Shown: positions 33,075-40,615 of the stretch, in pieces
Position numbering within the stretch: the first letter of the stretch is position 1
How the letters are laid out: each line of letters opens with the position of its first letter
Origin: Candidatus Termititenax persephonae
GTDB taxonomy: Bacteria; Margulisbacteria; Termititenacia; Termititenacales; Termititenacaceae
Length of the DNA stretch: 52,525 bases
Assembly (NCBI GenBank): GCA_003864475.1
Contig: BGZO01000006.1
Coordinates: 1-52,525 of the forward strand
Reading direction: 5' to 3'
Translations under genes and position numbers: made by a program
Notes under the pieces: model-generated
Told to the model about the DNA's origin: nothing
Database searches by the model: none
What the model saw: the letters and a program-made list of their open reading frames with translations, nothing else

Positions 33075-35057
33075 ATGACACATTACACATACAACATTCA
33101 TGGAGATAATATCGTAGAATGTGAACGAACATTGTCTTTAATCGTTAGTGCATTTGGTCAAGAAACATCTGTTGAATTTCCTCAAGGGACTGCTTTTTGC
33201 CCAGTCTTTATTGTTCATTCAAAAAAGCATGGAGATTTCAAATTTTCATTTTACCCTGGATTTGGTAGGTGGGATGATGATGTTTTGGCGTATATAAAAA
33301 GTAATGGTGGAGTTTTAAGAGAAGCCCCGGATGTAATTATTACAAGAGTCGTTAATGGTAATCAAGAAATTCCAGTTTTTGCAATGGAGTATAGTGGGGC
33401 ATTACCGGCAGGAAATCAAGCTTGGCAAAGGAGTGGCAGAGCTTTTTCTTCTGGACAAGCCCATGTTAGATACCTTTATATCGCTGAAATTGGTGGTTAT
33501 GAGTTGGATAAAAATAGAAAAAATAAATCAACTCGCTATCCAAATCCGATAGTTCCTTTTAGTTATTATTCATACTCAAGGTTAATGAATACGTTGGTGT
33601 TACCGATTTTTCTAAAAAATCCTGCTATTAGCAATGAAATAAAAGAGAAACTTGATACCATTTTTGGTAATGAAGTTTTATTAAGTGTCATCAAAAATGT
33701 TTTACTTAATAAAGATATAAAAATTGAATATGAAATTTTAAAAAGTAAAACGTTGAGTTTTGTAAAAGCTTTAGCTGCAAACAAAAGCAATAGGTTTAAC
33801 TGGCAACAGTTTATTGATAAAGTGGAAAACAATGAGTCAATTATAAATTATATTATGACCGCACCTAAAATATTATGGAAGAAAACAGCATATATCACAG
33901 GGCTTACTAAAACCGTAAGAAAATTAATGTATATAACATCAAAATATGCTCTTGGTATAACATCTAATAAATTGCCATTTTGTCTTATTCCTGCAGATAA
34001 TAGAAAAAAGTATTTTTTAGAAGTGTGTGATTTATATCCAAATTTAACATCAGAATTTCAACAATGGTTAAATATAGAGAAGCCTTTGGTTATATGTTGG
34101 ATAATGGGTTTTAAACCCAAAGGAGACGATGCTCGTCCCGATAGAGGGTTAACCTCTTTGGCTAGAATGTTGGTTGGTAATAATGTTGATATGTTAACTG
34201 TCATATATGGTCCGGCAAAAACAAGCGTATGGACAATGTTTAAAAAGTATCCAGAACAATTAATTGCTCAAAACGGTTTATGGGAATCCATATTAATGCT
34301 AAGCGATTCCGTCTTGATTGATGCTATAACCGACAAAGGAATTACAGATAAAGGATACACAAATAAGCATTGGAGAAATAATACAAATTTACCTAAAAAA
34401 GAAAAGCTTTTTGTTACCCCATGGCCAATAAAGAAAACAGAAAATGATGTTGATACGGCATTACATATTTTATTTCAAAAATTTGGGAATGAATATGTGT
34501 TTGAAGGTTTATGTAATCCACCTGGAGGCGATTGGAGCGGTCTTTCTTTACTTGCGAACAATAAGAACACGGAATTGCGTTGGTTATCATTACCTCGAGT
34601 TAGTGGTTCGGCGACAAAGCGTCCAGATCATGTATTACAATTATTTGGTATATTAACCAGACCGATAATATTATCTATAGAATCAAAGGAGAATAGTTCT
34701 GCTATAGAGAACAATATAGGAGAACGACTTAATAATTATATAAAAACACTTTTAAAATCACGAGCAAATGTAGAATCTGATAATGATAATATTGGAATAA
34801 ATAGGTTATGGATAAAAGCCAAAGATTCAATAAATGTGGACAATGTCCATTGTGCCTCTGCTGTTGCCTTTTTAAGTAAGGATGATGATTTGAAAGTTGT
34901 ATCTAAAAAAACTAATTGTGACATAATAATAGGCATATCCATTGATATTCCAACAAATAAATGTAAGTTATTGTTATATAGCAATAGCGATATTGGCAGA
35001 AAAATAGAATGTTTTATAAGGCGAATAATAGGCAAGACAAATATGTTTATAATTTAG
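33075..35057 (+). CDS. Putative restriction endonuclease, 660 aa
   Basis: Large AT-rich-gene protein I do not recognise by family. It is convergent with and overlaps by 4 bp a two-methyltransferase operon, the arrangement of a type II restriction system. Residues 85-121 read 'PDVII...VFAMEYSGALPAGNQAWQRSGRA': a PD, then a Glu in a hydrophobic strand about 20 residues later, reminiscent of a PD-(D/E)xK nuclease core with an unusual third position. The C-terminal part ('RPDHVLQLFG...IILSIESKENSS', about 515-540) has a second D...ExK-like stretch, which is the better canonical candidate. Endonuclease function is inferred from context and these motifs. Could instead be another defence effector. 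Confidence 0.6.
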   Translation: MTHYTYNIHGDNIVECERTLSLIVSAFGQETSVEFPQGTAFCPVFIVHSKKHGDFKFSFYPGFGRWDDDVLAYIKSNGGVLREAPDVIITRVVNGNQEIPVFAMEYSGALPAGNQAWQRSGRAFSSGQAHVRYLYIAEIGGYELDKNRKNKSTRYPNPIVPFSYYSYSRLMNTLVLPIFLKNPAISNEIKEKLDTIFGNEVLLSVIKNVLLNKDIKIEYEILKSKTLSFVKALAANKSNRFNWQQFIDKVENNESIINYIMTAPKILWKKTAYITGLTKTVRKLMYITSKYALGITSNKLPFCLIPADNRKKYFLEVCDLYPNLTSEFQQWLNIEKPLVICWIMGFKPKGDDARPDRGLTSLARMLVGNNVDMLTVIYGPAKTSVWTMFKKYPEQLIAQNGLWESILMLSDSVLIDAITDKGITDKGYTNKHWRNNTNLPKKEKLFVTPWPIKKTENDVDTALHILFQKFGNEYVFEGLCNPPGGDWSGLSLLANNKNTELRWLSLPRVSGSATKRPDHVLQLFGILTRPIILSIESKENSSAIENNIGERLNNYIKTLLKSRANVESDNDNIGINRLWIKAKDSINVDNVHCASAVAFLSKDDDLKVVSKKTNCDIIIGISIDIPTNKCKLLLYSNSDIGRKIECFIRRIIGKTNMFII

Positions 35058-35878
35058 AAGTTAAGGTATAGTGATTCTCGTACACTCTCGTTGATTTTCC
35101 CCATAACTTTTCTAAAGCTGGAATTGCCTGATGATAACAAAATATGACGTTTATATAGTTCTTTTGGAAGTGAAAAAATAAAATTCTTGCTGCCTCTTGT
35201 TCCGTCAAAAGAAAGAGCATATTTTATGTGTTTCTTGTTTAGGTTATACAAATACTCAAAGAAAGTATTAAAATCTATTTTTCCATAATACCGCCCCTTT
35301 GTATTGAAATATGGTGGATCCAAATATACAAAATCATGACTCGTTATATTTTTTGTCGTATTTATATAAGAATCTGCCATAAAAACAACATTTTGTATGG
35401 CAGAAGACCATAAATAAACAAGCTTCTTTAAAGAAGAAGGATTTATCCCTTTTCTAGTATAGTGTAATGAATTGTTAAACTTACCTTCAAAATTAAACCT
35501 GATTAAACCGTTCACACAAGTCCTAGAAAGAAAGAATAAGTCCAACGGATTAAAATCAGAATTAAATCTATCCCGAATTTCATAATAAACAGTATATCCC
35601 TGTGTAGATAAGCGTTCCCATTCTCTTGTATAATGAACTAGTAGTTTTTTCGGATCATCTTTTATGACTTTCCAAAGTTGAATTAACGGTTTGCAAATGT
35701 CTCCGCATGTAGCCTTTTGTGGGGTTAGAGCATAACAAACAGAACCTCCGCCTATAAATGGTTCATAATAGTTATTAAATTTTGGAAAATATTTTATTAT
35801 TTCATAAGCTTGTAATCGCTTACTCCCGCTCCATTTTATTATTGGGGAAAATAACTTATGTTTATCACTAAGCCGCAT
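35054..35878 (-). CDS. Dam-class adenine-specific DNA methyltransferase
   Basis: 274-aa D12/Dam-class (alpha) N6-adenine methyltransferase, like DpnM. SAM motif I is 'YYEPFIGGGSVCYAL'; catalytic motif IV 'DFVYLDPPYFNTKGRY'; the N-terminal 'PIIKWSGSKR' is characteristic. It protects host DNA as part of the adjoining system. The start overlaps the upstream methyltransferase gene by 11 bp. Composition is strongly AT-rich. Confidence 0.92.
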   Translation of the reverse strand: MRLSDKHKLFSPIIKWSGSKRLQAYEIIKYFPKFNNYYEPFIGGGSVCYALTPQKATCGDICKPLIQLWKVIKDDPKKLLVHYTREWERLSTQGYTVYYEIRDRFNSDFNPLDLFFLSRTCVNGLIRFNFEGKFNNSLHYTRKGINPSSLKKLVYLWSSAIQNVVFMADSYINTTKNITSHDFVYLDPPYFNTKGRYYGKIDFNTFFEYLYNLNKKHIKYALSFDGTRGSKNFIFSLPKELYKRHILLSSGNSSFRKVMGKINESVRESLYLNF

Positions 35879-36713
35879 GTGCTAATTCAAGTCGATTTTT
35901 TTGCATTTCACCCATTGCCGTTATTCGTTTTAAGGACAAATTGTAATAATCTGTATTTGTCTCAAACCCAATATAATTTCTATTTAAACGTTTTGCTGCT
36001 ACACATTCACTCCCTGAACCACTAAATGGAGTTAAACAAATATCTCCTAGTTTACTTGTTGCAGAGATAATTCTGCGTAAAAGTTTTTGCGGTTTCATGG
36101 TTGGATGTTTGCCATATAAAAGTTCTTCTTTATCCTTATTATTTGGAATATCCCAAACTGTACGCATTTGTTTGTCTTGTTTTTTCATTAAATCTTCTGC
36201 AAAAAAACCATTTTTTGTATATACATAATCAAAGTAATATTCTCTTTTTTTCTCGCCGACATGCCCCCATAGTAATGTTTCATGACTGGCAGTGAATCTT
36301 CTACCAGCCAAGTTTGGGAAAGCATTTCTCTTATACCAGATTATTTCATTTATTATTTCTATTCCAAGTTTCTGAAATAAGATATTGATAATCCCCATAT
36401 TATGATATGTCCCACAAACCCATATTGAGCCTGTAGGCTTTAGGATTCTTTTTGCCTCAGACAACCATTGCTCTGTAAAATTCCAATAGTCTTCAAACGA
36501 CATATTGTCCCAGTTTTCCATAACTTTATTCCAATTTCCGCCCATACCCTTTAGAGAGATGCTATTATCCCATTTCCAATGGCCACCTTTCGACAAGTTA
36601 TAAGGGGGATCAGCAATTATCAAATCAATGGACATGTCAGGAATTTTTTTCATTCCTAATATGCAGTCTGTATTTTGAATAGTGTTTATAATATTATTTA
36701 TTTGCTTACACAT
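35868..36713 (-). CDS. Beta-class DNA methyltransferase (DpnA/N4-N6 type)
   Basis: 281-aa amino-methyltransferase of the beta class: catalytic 'DLIIADPPYNLSKGGHW' (residues 30-46) precedes the SAM motif 'LTPFSGSGSECVAAKRLNRNYIGFE' near the C-terminus, and 'HPTMKPQKLLRRII' is typical. A Dam-class plus beta-class pair occurs in DpnII-like systems, where the second enzyme can methylate single-stranded DNA, or in systems with asymmetric sites. A GAGG ribosome site and an upstream TATAAT are present. Confidence 0.92.
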   Translation of the reverse strand: MCKQINNIINTIQNTDCILGMKKIPDMSIDLIIADPPYNLSKGGHWKWDNSISLKGMGGNWNKVMENWDNMSFEDYWNFTEQWLSEAKRILKPTGSIWVCGTYHNMGIINILFQKLGIEIINEIIWYKRNAFPNLAGRRFTASHETLLWGHVGEKKREYYFDYVYTKNGFFAEDLMKKQDKQMRTVWDIPNNKDKEELLYGKHPTMKPQKLLRRIISATSKLGDICLTPFSGSGSECVAAKRLNRNYIGFETNTDYYNLSLKRITAMGEMQKNRLELAHAA

Positions 36714-36765
36714 AATAAAACCTCAACAGTATTATACATTATTTAGTCATTTATATAGCTAATTA

Positions 36766-37410
36766 TTAATCCGGTCTTTTTATTACTTTTACTATTATTC
36801 CGCATACTTTATAAATATCTGAATCTCCTTGATGAATAAATATTGGCGGATAGTTTTTTGTGGATTCTGATTCAAGAACAATCTGACAATGTTTTTCTCT
36901 ATCATCAATGTATTTTTTTATATTGGCTAATCCATTTATTACAGACAGAATATACTCTTTATTTTTAGGGGCATACTTTGTACTGTCAACAATAACGTAA
37001 TCTCCATCTTCTATCGATAAACGTTCTGCTCCGACCCTTGCTCTATTCATTGAGTCGCCCTTTGCTTTTACGATAAACAAACCTTTTTTTGCATTAGGTA
37101 ACGTACTTGGGGAGACTTGTACATACCCAGTAATATTTTCTTCTGCAAATAATGTAGCAATCCCACAATTCGCCGACCCCAGAACTGGCAGAACAATAAA
37201 ATCATTATTACGTTGTTTCTTTTTTCGTATAGTAGAACTCAATAGATCTCGTTCTAAAAAGCCATTTTTTATCAATTGTTCTATATGATGTTTTATTAAT
37301 TGCGGCTTTTCTGGAATAAGACCAATGCGGGTAGAAATTTCTCGTAGAGTTAACTTACCCAAATCAACACCATCGGCCAAATCTAATAATTTTTTTTGTT
37401 TGGGATCCAT
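36766..37410 (-). CDS. LexA-like S24 autoproteolytic repressor
   Basis: 214-aa protein with an N-terminal winged helix ('LTLREISTRIGLIPEKPQLIKHHIEQL'), laid out as in LexA but not the standard sequence, and a C-terminal S24 peptidase. The catalytic Ser is in 'KGDSMNRARV' and the Lys in 'LANIKKYI'. The likely self-cleavage site is the Cys-Gly of 'GSANCGIATL', where LexA has Ala-Gly. It should be inactivated by RecA-ssDNA filaments or another signal. It sits upstream of the two methyltransferase genes and divergent from CBASS, so it may control both. Probable leaderless start. Confidence 0.85.
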   Translation of the reverse strand: MDPKQKKLLDLADGVDLGKLTLREISTRIGLIPEKPQLIKHHIEQLIKNGFLERDLLSSTIRKKKQRNNDFIVLPVLGSANCGIATLFAEENITGYVQVSPSTLPNAKKGLFIVKAKGDSMNRARVGAERLSIEDGDYVIVDSTKYAPKNKEYILSVINGLANIKKYIDDREKHCQIVLESESTKNYPPIFIHQGDSDIYKVCGIIVKVIKRPD

Positions 37411-37416
37411 ACTTGG

Positions 37417-37445
37417 ATATTACTTTAGTTGTGTAAATTAATCAA
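37417..37445 (-). promoter_or_regulatory. Promoter TTGATT-17-TAATAT of the LexA-like gene
   Basis: On the minus strand, TTGATT (37445-37440), a 17-bp spacer, TAATAT (37422-37417), then only CCAAGT before ATG 37410. No ribosome site; leaderless candidate. Confidence 0.6.
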
Positions 37446-37461
37446 GAAATAATTTAATCTA

Positions 37462-37490
37462 TTGACAGTACTTAATTAGAATTGTATCTT
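37462..37490 (+). promoter_or_regulatory. Promoter TTGACA-17-TATCTT upstream of CBASS
   Basis: Perfect -35 TTGACA (37462-37467), 17-bp spacer, TATCTT (37485-37490). Predicted transcription start near 37497. It is divergent from the LexA-like promoter 17 bp away. Confidence 0.75.
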
Positions 37491-37510
37491 ATTGTAAGAA
37501 AATAAGCAAA

Positions 37511-37536
37511 GGGGGAGCTGAAAGGCTCCCTTTTTT
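37511..37536 (+). terminator. Intrinsic terminator in the CBASS leader
   Basis: GGGAGC-tgaaag-GCTCCC (37513-37530) followed directly by TTTTTT: a textbook Rho-independent terminator. It lies about 15-40 nt after the predicted transcription start and 27 nt before the CBASS effector ATG, so most transcripts would stop as an RNA of about 40 nt unless read-through occurs. Confidence 0.85.
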
Positions 37537-37562
37537 ATTAATTTAATACAGGAGTAATAACA

Positions 37563-38081
37563 ATGGTCGTTCTCTCTTCTATTTGGAATTTTACTGAGAA
37601 CATAATAACTGCAAGAGACATACTATGTGTGTTAATAGCTATTGGACTTACTTTTTTTTTGTTTATAAAGTTTTTATTTAAGAAAGAATTGATAATGGTT
37701 AAGAATATATCTCGACCTATGCTCATGCTTTGCTCTAAAGAGAATACTTTGGAAAAAGAATATAAACTACTACAGAACGTTGGATTATTTAAACCTGATA
37801 CCCCTGTGAAAGACATTCGCATATTAGATGAGATTAGCGGGTACGGATTATTGATAATTGGATACTCGAAAAATTTTGGCATTAAAAATCTCAGGAAAAT
37901 TATTGATTCGGCACGTGTTAATAATATTCCAATATTGCTATATGCAAACGGTATAACGTTGGAACACAAAATATATGATGAGGTCGTTAATTCATATACT
38001 TATATATCTATATGTAATACCCCTATAAGGTTAATTAGCGATGTCTTTGCTGTCATGTCATCTTTCAAGTCATGCAAATAA
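37563..38081 (+). CDS. Membrane-anchored CBASS effector candidate, family not recognised
   Basis: 172-aa protein: one hydrophobic helix (about residues 20-40, 'DILCVLIAIGLTFFLFIKFLF') and then a soluble domain. Its strand-helix pattern, 'RPMLMLCS', 'IRILDE', 'YGLLIIGYS', 'IPILLYANG', 'YTYISICN', suggests a five-stranded flavodoxin/receiver/TIR-like fold, without a visible catalytic Glu of TIR or Asp of receivers. It overlaps the CD-NTase gene by 10 bp and has a good AGGAG site, so it is very likely the effector that senses the cyclic nucleotide. I do not recognise it as one of the named CBASS effectors (Cap13-16, TIR, SAVED, phospholipase, nuclease). Confidence 0.65.
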   Translation: MVVLSSIWNFTENIITARDILCVLIAIGLTFFLFIKFLFKKELIMVKNISRPMLMLCSKENTLEKEYKLLQNVGLFKPDTPVKDIRILDEISGYGLLIIGYSKNFGIKNLRKIIDSARVNNIPILLYANGITLEHKIYDEVVNSYTYISICNTPIRLISDVFAVMSSFKSCK

Positions 38082-39463
38082 ATCCAACAGTAGATACGGC
38101 TATAAAAGCCTATATAAAGGAACATATTTCTCCAAAAGAAACCGAGAAATGCATGGTTCGTAAACATTATGAAATAATCCAGAAAATTCTTGGAGAGAAC
38201 ACATTTCAGAGTGGCTCATTTGCTAGATTTACAGCCGTTACGCCAATCCATGATTTAGATATTATTTGGGTATTACCAGATGATGTTTTAAGCAAAAGTT
38301 TTGCTATAACGGAAGCCATTGACCCTTATAAATTAAAAATTAAAGAAACTATGGATATTTTAAGAACAAAAATACAACAAGGTTATTCTTCCGTGGGAAT
38401 AAGTGTAACGGTAAAAGTACAATCACATTCAATAGGAATCTCATTTGTTGATGGTTTTTCTATTGATGTTGTTCCTGCTATTAGAAGCGGAAAGAAAAAT
38501 GAATACGGTGATGATATATTCTCAGTACCGGAAGTTCAAAAAATTGCTGTTAATAAGCGAATAAATAACTACAGTAATGTCACATCAACTAAACCAATTA
38601 AGTGGATTAAGTCTGATCCGAAAGGATATATTCGTGAATGTATTGATTTAAATTTAAAAAATCAGAATTTTCGTCGAGTAGTTAAGTTCTTAAAATTCTG
38701 GAAAGATAAATGTAAACTTCAAATTCCTACCCTTCCTTTAAAATCTTTTCATGTAGAATGTATTGTATCTGAAATTGTAAAAACCAATCCAAATGCAGAT
38801 TGTTTAGAATTGATAATATTGTTTTTTCAATATTTATATACATATTTAGAACGACCAAGAATAAATGATAAAGCTGATAGTTCAACATTTGTTGACAGCT
38901 ATATTCTAGAGATACCAGTTACTACAAAAGAACAACTTTTAAATATTGCTGAAACTCATGTTATTTCTCTTGAAAATGCAACGGAATCAGATAATATCAA
39001 TGATTTACTCGACAATATTTTATCTGGAAGACCATATTTAAATCGTGAAGTTTCAGAACATTTTTTGTATGATGATGACATTCATATGATGTTACAACCA
39101 ACGATATCAATACGAATTGATGGTGTTTTAGAAACAAAGAACAATTCTGTTGGCGGTTTTCGTAACGGAACATACTTAAGCATGGTAAATGGTATTATTG
39201 GTAAAAACCATCGAATTTATTTTGATATTGTAGATGAAAAATTAGGAAGTATCGACTCTCAAGAAATATCATATAAATGGAAAGTTAAAAACAAAGGCGT
39301 TGAAGCTTGTAATGCTAGCTGTTTACGGGGAGAAATTACAGATCACCATACTCGCTATCAACCTGAATCAACAGCATATAAAGGCTCACATTATGTTGAA
39401 GTTTATGCAATAAAAAACAATGTATGTATTGCTAAAGATAGAATCCAAGTAGAAATCCGATAA
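38072..39463 (+). CDS. CBASS CD-NTase (cGAS/DncV-like) with AGS-C sensor-like tail
   Basis: 463-aa nucleotidyltransferase. The active site is 'FQSGSFARFTAVTPIHDLDIIWVLP' (GS motif, then D-x-D) and a third Asp in 'FSIDVVPAI', as in bacterial CD-NTases that make cyclic oligonucleotides. The middle is helical (OAS-like). The C-terminal 120 residues ('YKWKVKNKGVEACNASCLRGEI ... GSHYVEVYAIKNNVCIAK') match my memory of the AGS-C sensor domain found fused to SMODS-class enzymes. With the upstream membrane protein it forms a minimal two-gene CBASS. No cap2/cap3 genes are present, so type I. Confidence 0.88.
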   Translation: MQINPTVDTAIKAYIKEHISPKETEKCMVRKHYEIIQKILGENTFQSGSFARFTAVTPIHDLDIIWVLPDDVLSKSFAITEAIDPYKLKIKETMDILRTKIQQGYSSVGISVTVKVQSHSIGISFVDGFSIDVVPAIRSGKKNEYGDDIFSVPEVQKIAVNKRINNYSNVTSTKPIKWIKSDPKGYIRECIDLNLKNQNFRRVVKFLKFWKDKCKLQIPTLPLKSFHVECIVSEIVKTNPNADCLELIILFFQYLYTYLERPRINDKADSSTFVDSYILEIPVTTKEQLLNIAETHVISLENATESDNINDLLDNILSGRPYLNREVSEHFLYDDDIHMMLQPTISIRIDGVLETKNNSVGGFRNGTYLSMVNGIIGKNHRIYFDIVDEKLGSIDSQEISYKWKVKNKGVEACNASCLRGEITDHHTRYQPESTAYKGSHYVEVYAIKNNVCIAKDRIQVEIR

Positions 39464-39493
39464 AATTAACTTAATCACGATAAAGTAAATCAA

Positions 39494-39569
39494 TAGCGCA
39501 AAAACACGAACTGTCATAGGGTCGCGTTAGCGGCTTGCGAAGTCCTTGACAGCGAGTGATTTTGTGCTA
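39494..39569. repeat. Long imperfect inverted repeat between CBASS and gajB
   Basis: Arms 39494-39516 and 39547-39569, 23 nt each with 18 matches, close on CTGTCA/TGACAG; the 30-nt loop holds a smaller CGC/GCG stem. It lies between two convergent operons. No T tract follows, so it may be a processing or pausing structure or a relic of a mobile repeat. Confidence 0.7.
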
Positions 39570-39592
39570 CTGGCTGAGTAAGCTATTAATAA

Positions 39593-40615
39593 TCATTTTA
39601 GTTTTTTGCAATACTCATTCGGCAATATATAAACATCATTATTTGCTCTAGAAAGAGCAACATATAATTTATTTTTTGTTGTCGGAGTCAGATTATTTAC
39701 ACTATTTTCCGAGAGCATTTCATAAATTTCTTTATTGACCACTATACAAATATCATTATACTTATCTTCACCTTTGCAATCCCCCCAATTTCTTGAATAA
39801 CAGTTATATTTATAATGTTCCTTGTAAAACAATTTTACTACAATAGGGTTAGCTAATATACTTTTTGCATGTTCAAAATCATTAATTATATTAATATTAG
39901 TTGGTTCTGTTTTATGAGAATTTATTTCAATTCCTAATTTATTTGTTATCAGCGAGCAAGTTGTTGGACTACACCTATAACTTTTATTTAAGGTAGTATT
40001 ATCGATAACAATCCCTGTTTCTTTTAGTTTTTCAATATATTTATCATAACTATTGTATAAATCTTTATTTACATTTCCATCGTTACTCGTGTTGAATGTG
40101 TGTTGATAAAAATCACCAACAAGCAGAATGGCTACTTTTGCACCGAGTAAACTAATTAATAAATTAAAATCATTACCTGCAAAATCTTGTACTTCATCGA
40201 TAAATAAATTGTCAAAGTATTTTGATATTCTTTGATTAATAGCCGGAAATATATTTTTTTCTTTTAATAATTTCGCAATTCTATTGCTATATAATCTGTT
40301 AGAATTGTCTCTATAATGATTTAATGTATTCTTTCTTGTGTACTGGTTTGGTTTTTCTTTGAAATTTATTCCCTTAGCGCAAATTTCATATGATAAAAGC
40401 GGATTGAAACAAAATGAATATAAAAACGAAAAATATGTAAATAGTGTGATATTCTGTGGAAAAAAGTTAAATTTTTGTATAATTTTATCTCGCAAAACAC
40501 GATAATTCGTGTCGGTATAGGTGATTATCAAAGAATTATCTGCTAAATTAAGCCTATTGATTATATGGTTAGTTTTGCCGGAGCCAGCTACAGCTAATAT
40601 TAATTGCTTATCCAT
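39593..40615 (-). CDS. UvrD-like helicase domain protein (GajB-like, short)
   Basis: 340-aa superfamily 1 helicase-like protein. Motif I 'AVAGSGKTNHI', motif II 'FIDEVQDF', motif III 'VGDFYQHTF', motif IV 'NKSYRCSP', motif VI 'LYVALSRANND'. It overlaps the OLD-type nuclease gene by 16 bp, the Gabija gajA-gajB arrangement. At 340 aa it is much shorter than the Bacillus GajB I recall (about 490), so inserted 1B/2B domains are reduced. In Gabija, GajB senses or is activated by DNA ends and helps GajA deplete nucleotides and cut DNA. Confidence 0.8.
   Translation of the reverse strand: MDKQLILAVAGSGKTNHIINRLNLADNSLIITYTDTNYRVLRDKIIQKFNFFPQNITLFTYFSFLYSFCFNPLLSYEICAKGINFKEKPNQYTRKNTLNHYRDNSNRLYSNRIAKLLKEKNIFPAINQRISKYFDNLFIDEVQDFAGNDFNLLISLLGAKVAILLVGDFYQHTFNTSNDGNVNKDLYNSYDKYIEKLKETGIVIDNTTLNKSYRCSPTTCSLITNKLGIEINSHKTEPTNINIINDFEHAKSILANPIVVKLFYKEHYKYNCYSRNWGDCKGEDKYNDICIVVNKEIYEMLSENSVNNLTPTTKNKLYVALSRANNDVYILPNEYCKKLK

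Noticed and set aside
37563-38081. Assignment of the CBASS effector as TIR or STING
   Set aside because: Neither the TIR catalytic Glu motif nor a STING signature is visible; only a general flavodoxin-like strand pattern can be supported.
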